Source: Hwanghaeella sp965227365
Lineage (GTDB): Bacteria > Pseudomonadota > Alphaproteobacteria > UBA8366 > Aestuariispiraceae
Reading direction: 5' to 3'
NCBI RefSeq assembly: GCF_965227365.1
Contig: NZ_OZ245754.1
Span: 1,612,001 to 1,676,000 of the forward strand
Length of the DNA: 64,000 nt
The notes below the pieces were generated by a model, which saw nothing but the letters and a program-made list of their open reading frames with translations, was not told the DNA's origin and made no database searches. Of the stretch, positions 31,981-40,669 are shown piece after piece (the first letter of the stretch is position 1; each line of letters opens with the position of its first letter). Position numbers and translations under genes: made by a program.

Positions 31981-33795
31981 TTGCAGGACCATTTTTCAGT
32001 TTTCCTATTGCTGCTGAACAACATCTCGGTCTTCGTTGTTTTGATCGTCGGGTATTCGTTTCTGATCGATCATCTGCAGTCCCGTTCGCCGCTGGCGCGG
32101 CAGATCCTGATGGGGCTTTATTTCGGCGCGATCGTCCTGGTTGCGATGAACGTGAAGATCCCCGTGGCCGAAGGCGTGATCGTCGATCAGCGCAACGCCC
32201 TCATCGTCCTCGCCGGGGCTTTCGGCGGGCCCTTGGCCGGCGTCGTCGCCGGTGCGGTTGCCGCCGCCTACCGGGCCTATCTCGGCGGGATCGGCATGGA
32301 GGCGGGGATTTTCGGCGTCACGCTTTCCGTCTTCGTCGGCTGTGCGCTTTACATGGCGCGTTGGCGCGGCAATACGGTCCTCGCCCTGTTCCTGGGCGCC
32401 GTCTTCGCCGTCGTTTTCACCGCGCCCGGTTTCCTGCTGGTCGGGGATCTCGACTACGGGTTGGCCTTGATGCGGCGGATGCTGCTGCCCTGGGGCAGTG
32501 CCATCTTCACGGGGATCTTCGTCGGCGGGCTGCTGCTGTCGCGCGAGGATCGGCGTCTGGCGGCGGAACAGGGGCGGAAGAATTCCGAAGCCCGGTTCAG
32601 GACATTGTATGACGGCACGGTGATCCCGATCCTGGACATGGACTATACCGACCTCGTCAAACAGCTGCGCGCGCTGCGCGACGAAGGGGTGAGCGATATC
32701 GACGCCTTCCTGAAAGCGGGCGACGCGGCCACCAAGCGGCTGAACCGCCTATCCATCGTGCGCCATGCCAATGCCGCGGCGCAGGCCCTCTACGGCGCGA
32801 AATCCGTCGACGAACTGCTGGGCCGGTTCGACGGTTCCTACGGGCCGGAGAACGGGGGGCTGCCGCTGCCCCTGGCGCGCGCGATCTGGAATGGTGAGAA
32901 AAGCGTCACCTTCGAGTCGGTCCATAGAACCTTTTCCGGCGAGCAGTTGATCGTGTCGGTCTCGCTGCCCATGCCCGGTTCGATCGACGCGCCGCTGTCG
33001 CGGTTCGAGAGCCTGCCGGTCACGATCCTGGACATCACCCAGCAGAAGAAGGCGGAGGCCGCGCGCGACGAGGCCCGGCTGAGCGCGGAAAAGGCGAGCC
33101 GGGCGAAGTCCGAATTCCTGGCCTCCATGAGCCACGAATTGCGGACGCCGTTGAACGCCATCCTCGGTTTCTCCGAGGTGATCGACAACCAGCTGCTCGG
33201 TCCGGTCGGCAACGAAAAATACCGGGAATACGGCCGCGACATCCATACCAGCGGCATGTTGTTGATGGAACTGGTCAACGACATCCTGGACATCGCGGCG
33301 ATCGAGGCGGGGCGCAAGACGCTCACCGTCCGCGAGGTCGATCTGGACGAGGTGGTGGACGAATGCCTTGCCATCGTCGAGCACCGGGCGGAGGAGGCCG
33401 GTGTCGCCCTGCGCAAGGAGATCGCGGATGGCGACGGCCTGGCGGTTCAGGCCGACCGGCGCGCCCTGCAGCAGGTCCTGCTGAACCTGTTGACCAATGC
33501 GGTGAAGAACACGCCGTCCGGCGGCACCGTCTCAGTGACGGCGAAAGCCGGTGCGCAGGGAACGGAGATCGTCGTCTCCGATACCGGCTGCGGCATCCCC
33601 GAGGATCGGCTGGAGGAGGTGACCAAGGCCTTCGTTCGCGGGTCGGACGACCCGATGGTTTCGCAGGACGGTTGGGGGCTGGGCCTGTCGATCGCGAAAT
33701 CCCTGGTCGAACTCCATGAAGGCGACTTCCGGATCGACAGTACGGTCGGGGACGGAACCGCCGTCCATATCACCCTGCCGCGACAGGCGGATTGA
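31981..33795 (+). CDS. Membrane histidine kinase with 5TMR-LYT sensor domain
   Basis: 604 residues from the TTG at 31981, chosen because GGGGAGGA lies seven bases upstream; GTG at 31942 has none. The N-terminal ~190 residues are five to six transmembrane helices of the LytS-type 5TMR fold (AEGVIVDQRNALIVLAGAF). A PAS-like region (~215-360) follows, then HisKA with the phospho-His in MSHELRTPLNAILGFSEV. The ATPase has N-box QVLLNLLTNAVKN, VSDTGCGIP and GWGLGLSIAKSL. There is no receiver domain and no response regulator nearby, so it is an orphan kinase. Confidence 0.9.
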   Translation: MQDHFSVFLLLLNNISVFVVLIVGYSFLIDHLQSRSPLARQILMGLYFGAIVLVAMNVKIPVAEGVIVDQRNALIVLAGAFGGPLAGVVAGAVAAAYRAYLGGIGMEAGIFGVTLSVFVGCALYMARWRGNTVLALFLGAVFAVVFTAPGFLLVGDLDYGLALMRRMLLPWGSAIFTGIFVGGLLLSREDRRLAAEQGRKNSEARFRTLYDGTVIPILDMDYTDLVKQLRALRDEGVSDIDAFLKAGDAATKRLNRLSIVRHANAAAQALYGAKSVDELLGRFDGSYGPENGGLPLPLARAIWNGEKSVTFESVHRTFSGEQLIVSVSLPMPGSIDAPLSRFESLPVTILDITQQKKAEAARDEARLSAEKASRAKSEFLASMSHELRTPLNAILGFSEVIDNQLLGPVGNEKYREYGRDIHTSGMLLMELVNDILDIAAIEAGRKTLTVREVDLDEVVDECLAIVEHRAEEAGVALRKEIADGDGLAVQADRRALQQVLLNLLTNAVKNTPSGGTVSVTAKAGAQGTEIVVSDTGCGIPEDRLEEVTKAFVRGSDDPMVSQDGWGLGLSIAKSLVELHEGDFRIDSTVGDGTAVHITLPRQAD

Positions 33796-33881
33796 TCCCG
33801 TATTCCCGCGTGCGGCCTTGCCGGGCGGTCGTCCGGCGGATACCAGAGAGATTGAAGGGAACCGCTGAAGGAGCCAAGGGT

Positions 33882-34514
33882 ATGGCGTTTCTGGATCAAC
33901 TCCTCATCGTCTACGGCACCTATATCGTCGCGACGGCCAGTCCCGGGCCGAGCAATCTGGCGATCATGGGGGCAGCGATGGCGCAGGGGCGGGCCGCCGG
34001 TCTGACACTGGCGGCCGGTGTCGTCTGCGGCAGCATGTTCTGGGCGGTCCTGGCGGCGACCGGCATTTCCGCTGTGCTCGCGCAATTCGCGGAGGCGCTG
34101 TTCCTGATCAAGATCGCGGGCGGTCTCTATCTGCTCTTTCTGGCCTGGAAATCCGGCCGATCGGCGCTGCGGCGCGACCCGATCTCAGCCGACCGACCGG
34201 GCGGCGCGGGGCGACCGGCCTATCGCGCCCTTTACCGGCGCGGCCTTCTTATGCATCTCGCCAATCCCAAGGCCGTGCTGGCCTGGATCGCGATCATGTC
34301 GCTGGGGCTTCAGCCCGGCGCGCCGGCCGGTCTGCTGCAGGCGATCGTCGGGGGATGTGCGGTGCTGGGCGTGCTGGTTTTCGGCGGATACGCCATCCTC
34401 TTCTCAACCGATGTGATGGTCGCCGCCTATGCCAGGGCGCGGCGCTGGATCGAAGGAGCGCTGGCGCTGCTGTTCGGTTACGCCGGGTTCCGGCTGCTGA
34501 CCGCGCGGATCTGA
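33882..34514 (+). CDS. LysE/RhtB-family amino-acid exporter
   Basis: 210 residues from the ATG at 33882 (AAGGAGCCAAGGG upstream). Six hydrophobic helices are visible, with the family motif ATASPGPSNLAIMGAAMAQG near the N-terminus and LMHLANPKAVLAWIAI in the middle. The family exports lysine, threonine, homoserine or related solutes. It follows the kinase by 86 bp and is convergent with a secreted cyclase. A strong hairpin lies between them. Confidence 0.9.
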   Translation: MAFLDQLLIVYGTYIVATASPGPSNLAIMGAAMAQGRAAGLTLAAGVVCGSMFWAVLAATGISAVLAQFAEALFLIKIAGGLYLLFLAWKSGRSALRRDPISADRPGGAGRPAYRALYRRGLLMHLANPKAVLAWIAIMSLGLQPGAPAGLLQAIVGGCAVLGVLVFGGYAILFSTDVMVAAYARARRWIEGALALLFGYAGFRLLTARI

Positions 34515-34533
34515 GCCGACCCATTCGGAAACG

Positions 34534-34566
34534 AAAACGGCCCGGCGAGATGTCCCGCCGGGCCGC
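34534..34566 (-). terminator. Rho-independent terminator between convergent genes
   Basis: CGGCCCGGCG at 34538-34547 pairs perfectly with CGCCGGGCCG at 34556-34565 (10-bp stem, 8-base loop). On the minus strand it is followed by TTTTCGTTT, which suits termination of the cyclase transcript. It can also stop the LysE transcript on the plus strand. Confidence 0.8.
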
Positions 34567-34587
34567 TTGCGTCTATGTATCCCGTGA

Positions 34588-35541
34588 TCAGTACATCGCC
34601 ACCGGATTGATGATCATCTGCACCGTGCCGCGGATCCGGGCCTGGCCGAGGACGAACATGAACTCGTTCACCCCTTCGCGCAGGACCGGGCCGGTATTCA
34701 TGGTCTCCAGCAGGTAGATGCCCTTTTCCTGCAAGGCGAGGACGTGGCCGTAGAAAACGCCGTCGCCCTTGGGCGCCGGGACCGGCTCGATCCCCCAGGT
34801 ATCGGCGCCGATCGCCATCAGGTTCTGCGAGGTCAGCCAGCGCATGCCGTCGTTGTTGACGCCGGGTTCGCCCGAGACCCAGGCCTTCGGGTCGCTGTCC
34901 AGCTTGTTCTCGGTCCAACCGGTGTGGAAAAGCACGATGTCGCCTTCCTTGATGGTCACGCCCTGTGCCTTCGCCGCTGCCTGGATTTCGGCGGACCCGA
35001 AATTGTCTCCGGCGTCCAGGAAGGGTTTGCCCGCATGCTTGGCCATGTCGATGATGACGGCCCGTCCGACCAGCGGTGGAATGTTGTGCACGCCGAGTTT
35101 TTTCAATCCGGTGATGCCGGCGAAGTCTTCTTCCTTGTTGCAATTGTAGTAAAGGCCGGCTTCGCCGAGATGACCGAGCCCGTCGATCTGCGAGCCGATG
35201 CCGACCCAGGTCTGGATGATGTCGTCGTTGTAAACCGCCGGATAGCCGAAGGGCAGGCGCTGGCCGCCCTGCTGGTTCGGTTGCACGACCTGCAGGCTCA
35301 GGCTGCGCGGCGGAAAGGCCGGCGTCTTGCTGTCGATCACAATGCCCAGCGGCAGGGATTTGCCCTGCTTCACCAGTTTCAGCGCTTCCATGGTGCGTTC
35401 CGGCGTCACCAGATTGGCCGAACCGATCTCGTCGTCCGGTCCCCATTGCGACGGCACGCATTCCGTCGCCGCCATCGCCGAACCAGCTCCGAGGGCCATC
35501 AGGCCACTCAACACACCTGCAAAGCCATACTTCTTGATCAT
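34588..35541 (-). CDS. Secreted cyclase-family protein (kynurenine-formamidase-like fold)
   Basis: 317 residues from the ATG at 35541, seven bases after GGGAGG. The Sec signal peptide is MIKKYGFAGVLSGLMALGAGSAMA, cleaved before ATECV (read in two parts). The Cyclase (PF04199) core includes WVGIGSQIDGLGHLG. The usual HxGTHxD metal motif appears as GIGSQID...GH, so one His is Gln, as in a divergent subfamily. IVLFHTGWTEN and DTWGIEPVPA are also typical. It may hydrolyse an N-formyl or lactone substrate in the periplasm; the substrate is unknown. Confidence 0.85.
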   Translation of the reverse strand: MIKKYGFAGVLSGLMALGAGSAMAATECVPSQWGPDDEIGSANLVTPERTMEALKLVKQGKSLPLGIVIDSKTPAFPPRSLSLQVVQPNQQGGQRLPFGYPAVYNDDIIQTWVGIGSQIDGLGHLGEAGLYYNCNKEEDFAGITGLKKLGVHNIPPLVGRAVIIDMAKHAGKPFLDAGDNFGSAEIQAAAKAQGVTIKEGDIVLFHTGWTENKLDSDPKAWVSGEPGVNNDGMRWLTSQNLMAIGADTWGIEPVPAPKGDGVFYGHVLALQEKGIYLLETMNTGPVLREGVNEFMFVLGQARIRGTVQMIINPVAMY

Positions 35542-35777
35542 AGAAACCTCCCAAAGAAACTGTTTGTTTGTTTGCGGTATCAAGCTGCCTTAACCCGAAT
35601 GGCTTGCCTAGGGAAACTTCCGTCAGAAATGAGAAAAAAGCCCAGAAAACTGCGATTTTTTGTTATGTGATAACGTACCTTGGTACCTGCCGCATGATCT
35701 TGGAATCGTGTATCCTGATTAAATCGACGGCTGCCGGAAAAATGAGACGGCCGCGATAAAGCGGGAAGGAAAACGCG

Positions 35778-36005
35778 ATGTATGTCCTCGTACTGGTCGC
35801 GTGCATGAATTTCGGCGGTGAAACCCACTGTCAGAACTTCGAACGCGACCATACCTTCGTCTCCGAAAACCGATGCCGAATGGCGGCTGCCATCGAACGC
35901 GGCCAGTATTCCGAACGCAGTCAGCGTCGGAAGGACTGGTTGAACTACGATTGGCAATGCAAGCCGACCCAGGTGACGTTGCTGGAGGAAAAGGAGGCCG
36001 AATAA
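35778..36005 (+). CDS. Small hypothetical protein, four Cys
   Basis: 75 residues, MYVLVLVACMNFGGETHC..., preceded by GGAAGGAAAACGCG. The short hydrophobic N-terminus may anchor or export it. Cys at about 9, 18, 33 and 61 could form disulfides. It stands alone between the cyclase and urtA. I recognise no family, and the ribosome-binding site is the main support for it being real. Confidence 0.55.
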   Translation: MYVLVLVACMNFGGETHCQNFERDHTFVSENRCRMAAAIERGQYSERSQRRKDWLNYDWQCKPTQVTLLEEKEAE

Positions 36006-36252
36006 GGGCCTGGCCGAATGCCCTCCGGCTGATGCCAGGAAGGGGGCCGGCCGTTGTTACGCCCTGCGCGCGGTGCAGCCGCCGGGCACGGTTTTTTGCG
36101 GTAAATGGATGCTTAAAAAATAAACAGCGACTAAGAATTAAGCAGATTGCGCTGCGGCGATTTCTGAGCCGCGCTACGAACGGTTCCGGTTGAAGCGATA
36201 AAAATTTAATAAAAACAACACACTAAATCTTCTCTTTCGATTGAAATCCGGA

Positions 36253-36268
36253 TGGCACTCTTATTGCT
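36253..36268 (+). promoter_or_regulatory. Sigma-54 promoter of the urt-ure operon
   Basis: TGGCAC at 36253-36258, five bases, then TTGCT at 36264-36268 match the RpoN consensus, with GG (36254-36255) and GC (36266-36267) separated by exactly 10 bases. It lies 41 bp before the urtA start. Expected transcription start is ~36279. Nitrogen-limitation control through NtrC is known for such loci; I found no unambiguous NtrC dyad upstream. Confidence 0.85.
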
Positions 36269-36308
36269 CTGCAGCAAGGGTCTACTATCCGTATCGGGAG
36301 AGATCAGG

Positions 36309-37604
36309 ATGAAAATCAAAGTAAATAAAATGTTGGGGGCGGCCTCCGTGCTGGCGGTGGGGCTTGCTGCAGGGGCGGCCCAGGCAGCGGACACGATCAA
36401 GGTCGGCGTGCTGCATTCCTTGTCGGGCACGATGGCCATTTCCGAGACGACGCTGAAGGACACGGTCCTGATGCTGGTCGAGGAACAGAATGCAAAGGGC
36501 GGCCTTCTCGGCAAGAATCTGGAAGCCGTCGTCGTCGATCCGGCCTCGAACTGGCCGCTATTCGCCGAAAAGGCGCGCGAACTGCTGGAAGTTCACAAGG
36601 TCGACGTGATTTTCGGGAACTGGACCTCGGTCAGCCGCAAGTCGGTCCTGCCGGTGGTCGAAGAGTTGAACGGCATGCTGTTCTACCCGGTTCAGTATGA
36701 AGGCGAGGAAAGCTCCAAGAACGTCTTCTACACCGGCGCCGCGCCGAACCAGCAGGCGATCCCCGCGGTCGACTATCTGATGAGCGAGGCGGGCGGTTCC
36801 GTGAAGCGTTTCGTGCTGGCGGGCACCGACTATGTCTATCCGCGCACGACCAACAAGATCCTTGAGCAATACCTGATCGATAAGGGTATTCCGAAGGAAG
36901 ACATCATGATCAACTACACGCCGTTCGGTCATTCCGATTGGCAGACGATCGTGAGCGACATCAAGTCCTTCGGTTCGGCCGGCAAGAAGACCGCCGTTGT
37001 TTCCACGGTCAACGGCGACGCCAACGTTCCCTTCTACAAGGAATTGGGCAACCAGGGCATCACCGCGGAAGACATTCCGGTCATCGCCTTCTCCGTCGGT
37101 GAAGAAGAGCTGAGCGGTATCGATACCGGCCCGCTGGTCGGCCATCTCGCCGCCTGGAACTATTTCATGAGCGCCGAGTCCGAAGCCAATGACGAGTTCA
37201 TCGGCAAGTGGCACAGCTTCATCAAGTCGGAAGACCGCGTCACGAACGACCCGATGGAAGCCCATTATATCGGCTTCAACATGTGGGTTAAGGCGGTCGA
37301 ATCCGTCGGTACGACCGATGTCGATACGGTTCGTCAGGCGATGTACGGCATCACCTATCCGAACCTGACCGGTGGCATGGCGGTGATGAACACCAACCAT
37401 CACCTGACCAAGCCGGTGCTGATCGGTGAAATCCAGGATGACGGTCAGTTCGAAATCGTCTGGTCCACGCCGAAGGGTGTGATCGGCGATGCCTGGACCG
37501 ACTATCTGCCGGAATCCAAGAACATCGTGGCTGATTGGACCGCGCCGATCATGTGCGGAAACTTCAACATCACCACGGGTAAGTGCTCGGGCCAGAACTA
37601 CTAA
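36309..37604 (+). CDS. urtA: Urea ABC transporter, substrate-binding protein
   Basis: 431 residues from the ATG at 36309 (GGGAGAGATCAGG upstream); an in-frame ATG at 36252 overlaps the sigma-54 promoter and is rejected. The Sec signal runs through LGAASVLAVGLAAGAAQA, then mature ADTIKVGVLHSLSG. The fold is a type I periplasmic binding protein, with YPVQYEGEESSKNVFYTGAAPNQQ as a UrtA hallmark region. It captures urea (or short amides) in the periplasm for UrtBCDE. It is the first gene of the nitrogen-regulated operon and is followed by an intercistronic hairpin. Confidence 0.95.
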   Translation: MKIKVNKMLGAASVLAVGLAAGAAQAADTIKVGVLHSLSGTMAISETTLKDTVLMLVEEQNAKGGLLGKNLEAVVVDPASNWPLFAEKARELLEVHKVDVIFGNWTSVSRKSVLPVVEELNGMLFYPVQYEGEESSKNVFYTGAAPNQQAIPAVDYLMSEAGGSVKRFVLAGTDYVYPRTTNKILEQYLIDKGIPKEDIMINYTPFGHSDWQTIVSDIKSFGSAGKKTAVVSTVNGDANVPFYKELGNQGITAEDIPVIAFSVGEEELSGIDTGPLVGHLAAWNYFMSAESEANDEFIGKWHSFIKSEDRVTNDPMEAHYIGFNMWVKAVESVGTTDVDTVRQAMYGITYPNLTGGMAVMNTNHHLTKPVLIGEIQDDGQFEIVWSTPKGVIGDAWTDYLPESKNIVADWTAPIMCGNFNITTGKCSGQNY

Positions 37605-37625
37605 GGTCCGATTTGTTCAGGTCGG

Positions 37626-37656
37626 CGGGCGGGACGGTTTCGGCCGATCCCGCCCG
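37626..37656 (+). other. urtA-urtB intercistronic hairpin
   Basis: CGGGCGGGA at 37626-37634 pairs perfectly with TCCCGCCCG at 37648-37656 around a 13-base loop, 22 bases after the urtA stop. There is no T-tract. Such hairpins after a binding-protein gene usually attenuate downstream transcription or protect the upstream mRNA, giving excess binding protein. Confidence 0.65.
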
Positions 37657-37857
37657 AACCGGCCGCTCCTTCCCGCGGGTCGCGTTCAGCGTCTGCGTGA
37701 CGGGGGTACGGGGCGGCGCCCGCGCGAGGTTTTGGGGGCGTGGGCTGCCCGCCGGGGTTTTACGACGGAGACGCGCCGGTGAAACCGGTTTCAGCGCACC
37801 GTCTATCTGGATGGATCCATGTTTCTTGTGGCTCTGACTTCTTTCATGTGCTCAGGC

Positions 37858-39489
37858 ATGCGCAGAGTATCGGTGGCGCTGCTGACCGCGATGCTGCTGA
37901 CGGTCGGCGTGGCCGGTCCGGCAAGCGCGCAGGATGCCGAAGCGGCCCTGAAAGGCGCGCTGCCGAAGTTGACCGAACGGTCCTTCGACATCAAAGGGCA
38001 GGCCATTCAGGAAATCGCCGCCTCCGGTGATGAACGGGCACTCGACCTGCTGATCGCCATTCAGGAAGGCAATCTGTATTACCGCAAGGACGACGATCTG
38101 ATCGTCTACAAGCAGGACGCGGACAAGGGTTACAACATCACGGATGCGCTGACCGGCGAAGATCTGGGCAATGTCGGCAAGCGCGACGTCAAGAAAATCA
38201 GCATCAACAATCAGCTTCGCTCGATCCTGAAAGGCGCGATCGGGTCGCTGGAACTGATGTCGCCGAACGCGGATCAGCGCGTGGCGGCGGCGCGTGCCAT
38301 TCTGTCGAACCCGACAGAGGATGCCATGCCGCTGCTGGTTCAGGCGTTGCAGTCGGAACAAGATGCCGGCGTCCGCGACATGCTGGAATTGGCGCAGGCA
38401 TCCTTGCAGGCTTCCGTCGGAACGGTCGACGATCGCCTGGCCGCGGTCGAAGTCATGGCAGGGTCGATGAACCCGGATGTCTGGGCGATCCTGGGGCGCC
38501 TCGCCGCCAAGCAGGACGGTTCCGGCAGCGAGGACGACACCGCCGTCGGCAAGGCCGCGCAACAGGCGCTGAACGAGATCGAGGGCCAGAAACAGGTCTT
38601 CGCCTTGCTCGAGACAATCTATTTCGGTTTGAGCCTGGGCGCGGTGCTGCTGCTTGCCGCGGTGGGCCTGGCCATCACCTTCGGGGTGATGGGCGTCATC
38701 AATATGGCGCATGGCGAAATGCTGATGATCGGCGCCTATGTGACCTTCGTGGTCCAGCAGTTGATGCCGAACCATATCGACTATTCACTCTTCGTGGCGA
38801 TCCCGGCGGCCTTCGTGGTCACCGGTCTGATCGGCATCGCGCTGGAGCGTTCCGTGATCCGCGTCCTGTATGGCCGTCCGCTGGAAACGCTGCTGGCCAC
38901 TTTCGGGATCAGCCTGTTCCTGCAACAGGCCGTGCGATCGATCTTCTCGCCGCTGAACCAGCCGGTCACCACGCCGGATTGGATGAGCGGCTTCTATGAG
39001 GTGAACGGCGCGCTGTCGCTGACCTATAACCGCCTCTACATCATTTTGTTCTGCCTCATCGTCTTCGCTGCCCTGCTGCTGCTGTTGCGGAAAACGCCGC
39101 TCGGACTGCAGATGCGGGCGGTGACGCAGAACCGCGCGATGGCCTCTTCCATGGGCATCCGTACCGGCTGGGTCGATGCCATGACCTTCGGCCTGGGATC
39201 GGGGGTTGCCGGGATCGGCGGCGTCGCGTTGAGCCAGTTGACCAATGTCGGGCCTAACCTCGGTCAGGCTTATATTATCGACAGTTTCATGGTCGTTGTC
39301 TTCGGCGGCGTCGGAAATCTGTGGGGCACCTTTGTTGGGGCGATGTCGCTGGGCGTGGCGAATAAGTTCCTGGAGCCCTTCACCGGCGCCGTCGTCGCAA
39401 AAATCATCGTCCTGGTCCTGATCATCCTATTCATTCAACGGCGGCCGCGCGGATTGTTCGCGCTCAAAGGCCGCAGCGTGGAGGGCTGA
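37858..39489 (+). CDS. urtB: Urea ABC transporter, permease UrtB
   Basis: 543 residues from the ATG at 37858; ATG at 37819 is an alternative. It has an N-terminal signal segment (VALLTAMLLTVGVAGPASA). A ~220-residue periplasmic helical extension characteristic of proteobacterial UrtB follows, then the LivH-type permease with about eight helices starting at YFGLSLGAVLLLAAVGLAI. ITFGVMGVINMAHGEMLMIGAY is the conserved block. It forms the channel with UrtC. Confidence 0.93.
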   Translation: MRRVSVALLTAMLLTVGVAGPASAQDAEAALKGALPKLTERSFDIKGQAIQEIAASGDERALDLLIAIQEGNLYYRKDDDLIVYKQDADKGYNITDALTGEDLGNVGKRDVKKISINNQLRSILKGAIGSLELMSPNADQRVAAARAILSNPTEDAMPLLVQALQSEQDAGVRDMLELAQASLQASVGTVDDRLAAVEVMAGSMNPDVWAILGRLAAKQDGSGSEDDTAVGKAAQQALNEIEGQKQVFALLETIYFGLSLGAVLLLAAVGLAITFGVMGVINMAHGEMLMIGAYVTFVVQQLMPNHIDYSLFVAIPAAFVVTGLIGIALERSVIRVLYGRPLETLLATFGISLFLQQAVRSIFSPLNQPVTTPDWMSGFYEVNGALSLTYNRLYIILFCLIVFAALLLLLRKTPLGLQMRAVTQNRAMASSMGIRTGWVDAMTFGLGSGVAGIGGVALSQLTNVGPNLGQAYIIDSFMVVVFGGVGNLWGTFVGAMSLGVANKFLEPFTGAVVAKIIVLVLIILFIQRRPRGLFALKGRSVEG

Positions 39490-39493
39490 GACG

Positions 39494-40669
39494 ATGGCGG
39501 ATGCGCAATCCACGCCGAAATACCGGTCCTGGGTCCTGTCTTCCTTATCCGATCGGACATCGGTTTCGGTCCTTGGGGCGATCGGCATCGTGGCCGTCGC
39601 CTGCGTGCTGCTGAACCAGTTGCCGGAGAGCAGCGCGTTTCATGTGCCGACCTATATGATCAGCCTGTTCGGCAAGTATCTGTGTTATGCGGTGCTGGCC
39701 CTGTCGGTCGATCTGGTCTGGGGGTATTGCGGCATTCTCAGCCTGGGCCATGGAGCCTTCTTCGCGCTCGGCGGTTATGCCATGGGCATGTATCTGATGC
39801 GGCAGATCGGCGACCGGGGCGTCTATGGTCACCCGATCCTGCCGGACTTCATGGTCTTCCTGAACTGGGAGGAACTGCCCTGGTACTGGATGGGCTTCGA
39901 CATCTTCCCCTTCGCGATGCTGATGGTGGTGCTCGCGCCGGGCATCCTGGCCTTTGTCTTCGGCTGGTTCGCCTTCCGGTCGCGGGTCACCGGGGTCTAT
40001 CTGTCGATCATCACCCAGGCCATGACCTATGCGCTGATGCTGGCCTTCTTCCAGAACGACATGGGTTTCGGCGGCAATAACGGGCTGACCGACTTCAAGG
40101 ACCTTCTGGGTTTCGATCTGCGGTCCGACGGGGTGAGGAACTGGCTGTTCCTGTCCTCAGCCGCCGTCCTCGCCATCGGCTATGTGTTGTGCCGGCTGGT
40201 GACCACGTCACGGATGGGCAAGGTTCTGGTTGCGATCCGCGACGCGGAAAGCCGGGCGCGCTTCCTGGGTTATCGGGTCGAGTATTACAAACTGTTCGTC
40301 TTCACCATGTCGGCGATGCTGGCGGGGGTTGCGGGGGCGCTTTATGTGCCGCAGGTCGGTATCATCAATCCGGGCGAGTTCGCGCCGCTGATTTCCATCG
40401 AGATCGTCATCTGGGTGGCGCTCGGCGGGCGCGGTTTCCTGTATGGCGCGATCGTCGGTGCATTGGTGGTCAATATCGCGAAGAGCTATTTCACCGTCGC
40501 CTTTCCGGAAATCTGGCTGTTCTTCCTGGGCGGCCTGTTCGTGCTGGTGACGCTGTTCATGCCGCGCGGCATCGTCGGCCTGATCGGCGATATGGTGCGC
40601 GCCGGGCTGGGCTCGATGAAGGGTAACACGGGCCGCCGGGCCGAAGCGATGGGGGGCGGCGATGACTAA
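39494..40669 (+). CDS. urtC: Urea ABC transporter, permease UrtC
   Basis: 391 residues, a LivM-type permease. Hydrophobic helices and the conserved LVWGYCGILSLGHGAFFALGGYAMGMY and VTGVYLSIITQAMTYALML blocks (read as motif segments) identify it. It starts 4 bp after the urtB stop, and its own stop overlaps the urtD start by 8 bp, so translation is coupled. It pairs with UrtB in the inner membrane. Confidence 0.95.
   Translation: MADAQSTPKYRSWVLSSLSDRTSVSVLGAIGIVAVACVLLNQLPESSAFHVPTYMISLFGKYLCYAVLALSVDLVWGYCGILSLGHGAFFALGGYAMGMYLMRQIGDRGVYGHPILPDFMVFLNWEELPWYWMGFDIFPFAMLMVVLAPGILAFVFGWFAFRSRVTGVYLSIITQAMTYALMLAFFQNDMGFGGNNGLTDFKDLLGFDLRSDGVRNWLFLSSAAVLAIGYVLCRLVTTSRMGKVLVAIRDAESRARFLGYRVEYYKLFVFTMSAMLAGVAGALYVPQVGIINPGEFAPLISIEIVIWVALGGRGFLYGAIVGALVVNIAKSYFTVAFPEIWLFFLGGLFVLVTLFMPRGIVGLIGDMVRAGLGSMKGNTGRRAEAMGGGDD

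Noticed and set aside
36050..36118. Terminator-like GTGC...GCAC followed by T6 upstream of urtA
   Set aside because: The perfect stem is only 4 bp, too weak to call although the T-tract is suggestive.
36252..36308. Upstream in-frame ATG for urtA at 36252
   Set aside because: It overlaps the sigma-54 promoter and would put residues before a proper signal peptide; ATG 36309 has the ribosome-binding site.
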